From Lachnospiraceae bacterium (GTDB lineage Bacteria > Bacillota > Clostridia > Lachnospirales > Lachnospiraceae), in contig JAFOND010000101.1 of the NCBI GenBank assembly GCA_017418645.1, forward strand, positions 1 through 43,264: 43,264 bases of DNA, written 5' to 3'. Below are positions 42,796 through 43,264 of the stretch, piece by piece. Position 1 is the stretch's first letter, and every line of letters begins with the position of its first letter. The position numbers and the translations under genes are program-made. The notes beneath the pieces are model-generated. The model saw nothing but the letters and a program-made list of their open reading frames with translations. It searched no databases and was not told where the DNA came from.

Positions 42796-43264
42796 ATGGA
42801 ACAGTATAATATTACCGGCATGTCATGCGCGGCCTGTCAGGCAAGAGTTGAAAAAGCGGTTTCAAAGGTTCCGGGAGTTACGGAATGCAATGTGAGCCTG
42901 CTGACAAATTCCATGAGCGTGGAAGGAACCGCGGATCAAAATGCGATAATAAAGGCCGTGACCGATGCGGGATACGGCGCAAAAAAGCGCGGCGAAGGGG
43001 AAACCGGGGCCGGCAATCCTGCCGGCGAAAACGGAACCGCTGCTGCAGGAAAAAACAGAATAAAAGAACAGGAAGAAGCTTTGGAGGATCACGAAACGCC
43101 GATCCTTAAAAGGAGACTGATCCTGTCAATAGGATTCCTTCTTGTCCTTTTGTATTTTTCTATGGGACATATGATGTTTCACTTTCCGATCCCTTCGTTC
43201 TTCGAAGGAAATCATGTCGGTATGGGACTGATCGAACTTATCCTTTCCGCAATCGTAATGATCA
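42796..43264 (+). CDS. Copper-type heavy-metal P-type ATPase, N-terminal part (cut by window edge)
   Basis: The frame starts at ATG 42796 and runs off the right edge; 156 residues are visible. It begins with a heavy-metal-associated domain (MEQYNITGMSCAACQARVEK) whose metal-binding pair is Cys11/Cys14. A Gly/Ala/Asn-rich linker and a charged helix follow to about residue 105, then the first membrane segments (RRLILSIGFLLVLLYFSMGH, LIELILSAIVMI). This is the layout of CopA-type ATPases that export Cu(I). The catalytic DKTGT and the CPC-type membrane motif lie beyond the window, so metal specificity is inferred. Confidence 0.88.
   Translation, partial: MEQYNITGMSCAACQARVEKAVSKVPGVTECNVSLLTNSMSVEGTADQNAIIKAVTDAGYGAKKRGEGETGAGNPAGENGTAAAGKNRIKEQEEALEDHETPILKRRLILSIGFLLVLLYFSMGHMMFHFPIPSFFEGNHVGMGLIELILSAIVMI

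Noticed and set aside
1..43264. tRNA or rRNA genes, CRISPR arrays, insertion sequences, prophage
   Set aside because: I looked for cloverleaf-like intergenic stretches, regularly spaced repeats, transposase or integrase motifs and found none; the gaps between genes are too short or are explained by promoters, terminators and the small repeat.

Overview
The window looks like chromosomal DNA of a Gram-positive anaerobe of the class Clostridia, most probably Lachnospiraceae. This rests on moderate GC with strong AGGAGG-type ribosome sites, a cellobiose phosphorylase very like that of Clostridium thermocellum, sugar ABC operons without their own ATPase, a clostridial-style division cluster, and the gene order polA - coaE/ftsA-like - walJ-like - ACT - PFL. 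Species assignment is inference. I saw no rRNA, tRNA, CRISPR array, prophage or insertion sequence.

Region 1 (1-8.3 kb): the end of a TraX-family gene, a HAD phosphatase, then a divergent cello-oligosaccharide locus. A cytosolic GH94 cellobiose phosphorylase is read leftward. A lipoprotein binding protein, two permeases and a LacI-type regulator are read rightward. Good promoters face away from each other and each has a CG-centred LacI-type operator just downstream, so import and phosphorolysis are probably induced together.

Region 2 (8.3-16.0 kb): an eight-gene co-directional run from one promoter to one terminator. It holds two 2-hydroxyacyl-CoA dehydratase-family subunits, a 56-residue membrane peptide, a membrane-anchored endonuclease/exonuclease/phosphatase-fold protein, a CmpB-type membrane protein, an HD hydrolase, a PLP aminotransferase and lgt. 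The dehydratase activator ATPase is not in the window.

Region 3 (16.0-28.8 kb): the division and cell wall cluster mraZ-rsmH-ftsL-PBP-mraY-murD-ftsW-ftsQ, then an MBOAT O-acyltransferase with a DHHW/AlgJ-like partner, then ftsZ. murE, murF, murG and ftsA are absent from their usual places. The mraZ promoter carries three 10-bp-phased MraZ boxes. Several genes start with TTG or GTG.

Region 4 (28.8-41.5 kb): a beta-CASP ribonuclease-like protein, an M24 aminopeptidase, DNA polymerase I, and then the most unusual gene: one 961-residue reading frame joining dephospho-CoA kinase (CoaE) to an FtsA-like actin-fold ATPase with a long C-terminal extension. It may be transcribed as a leaderless mRNA. 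After it come a WalJ-like MBL protein, an ACT protein, a PFL (UPF0210) protein and AzlC/AzlD. Three copies of a roughly 32-bp intergenic repeat lie in this region, and substitutions in its short stem are compensatory.

Region 5 (41.5 kb to end): a secreted metallophosphoesterase read leftward and, divergent from it, the start of a copper-type P-ATPase.
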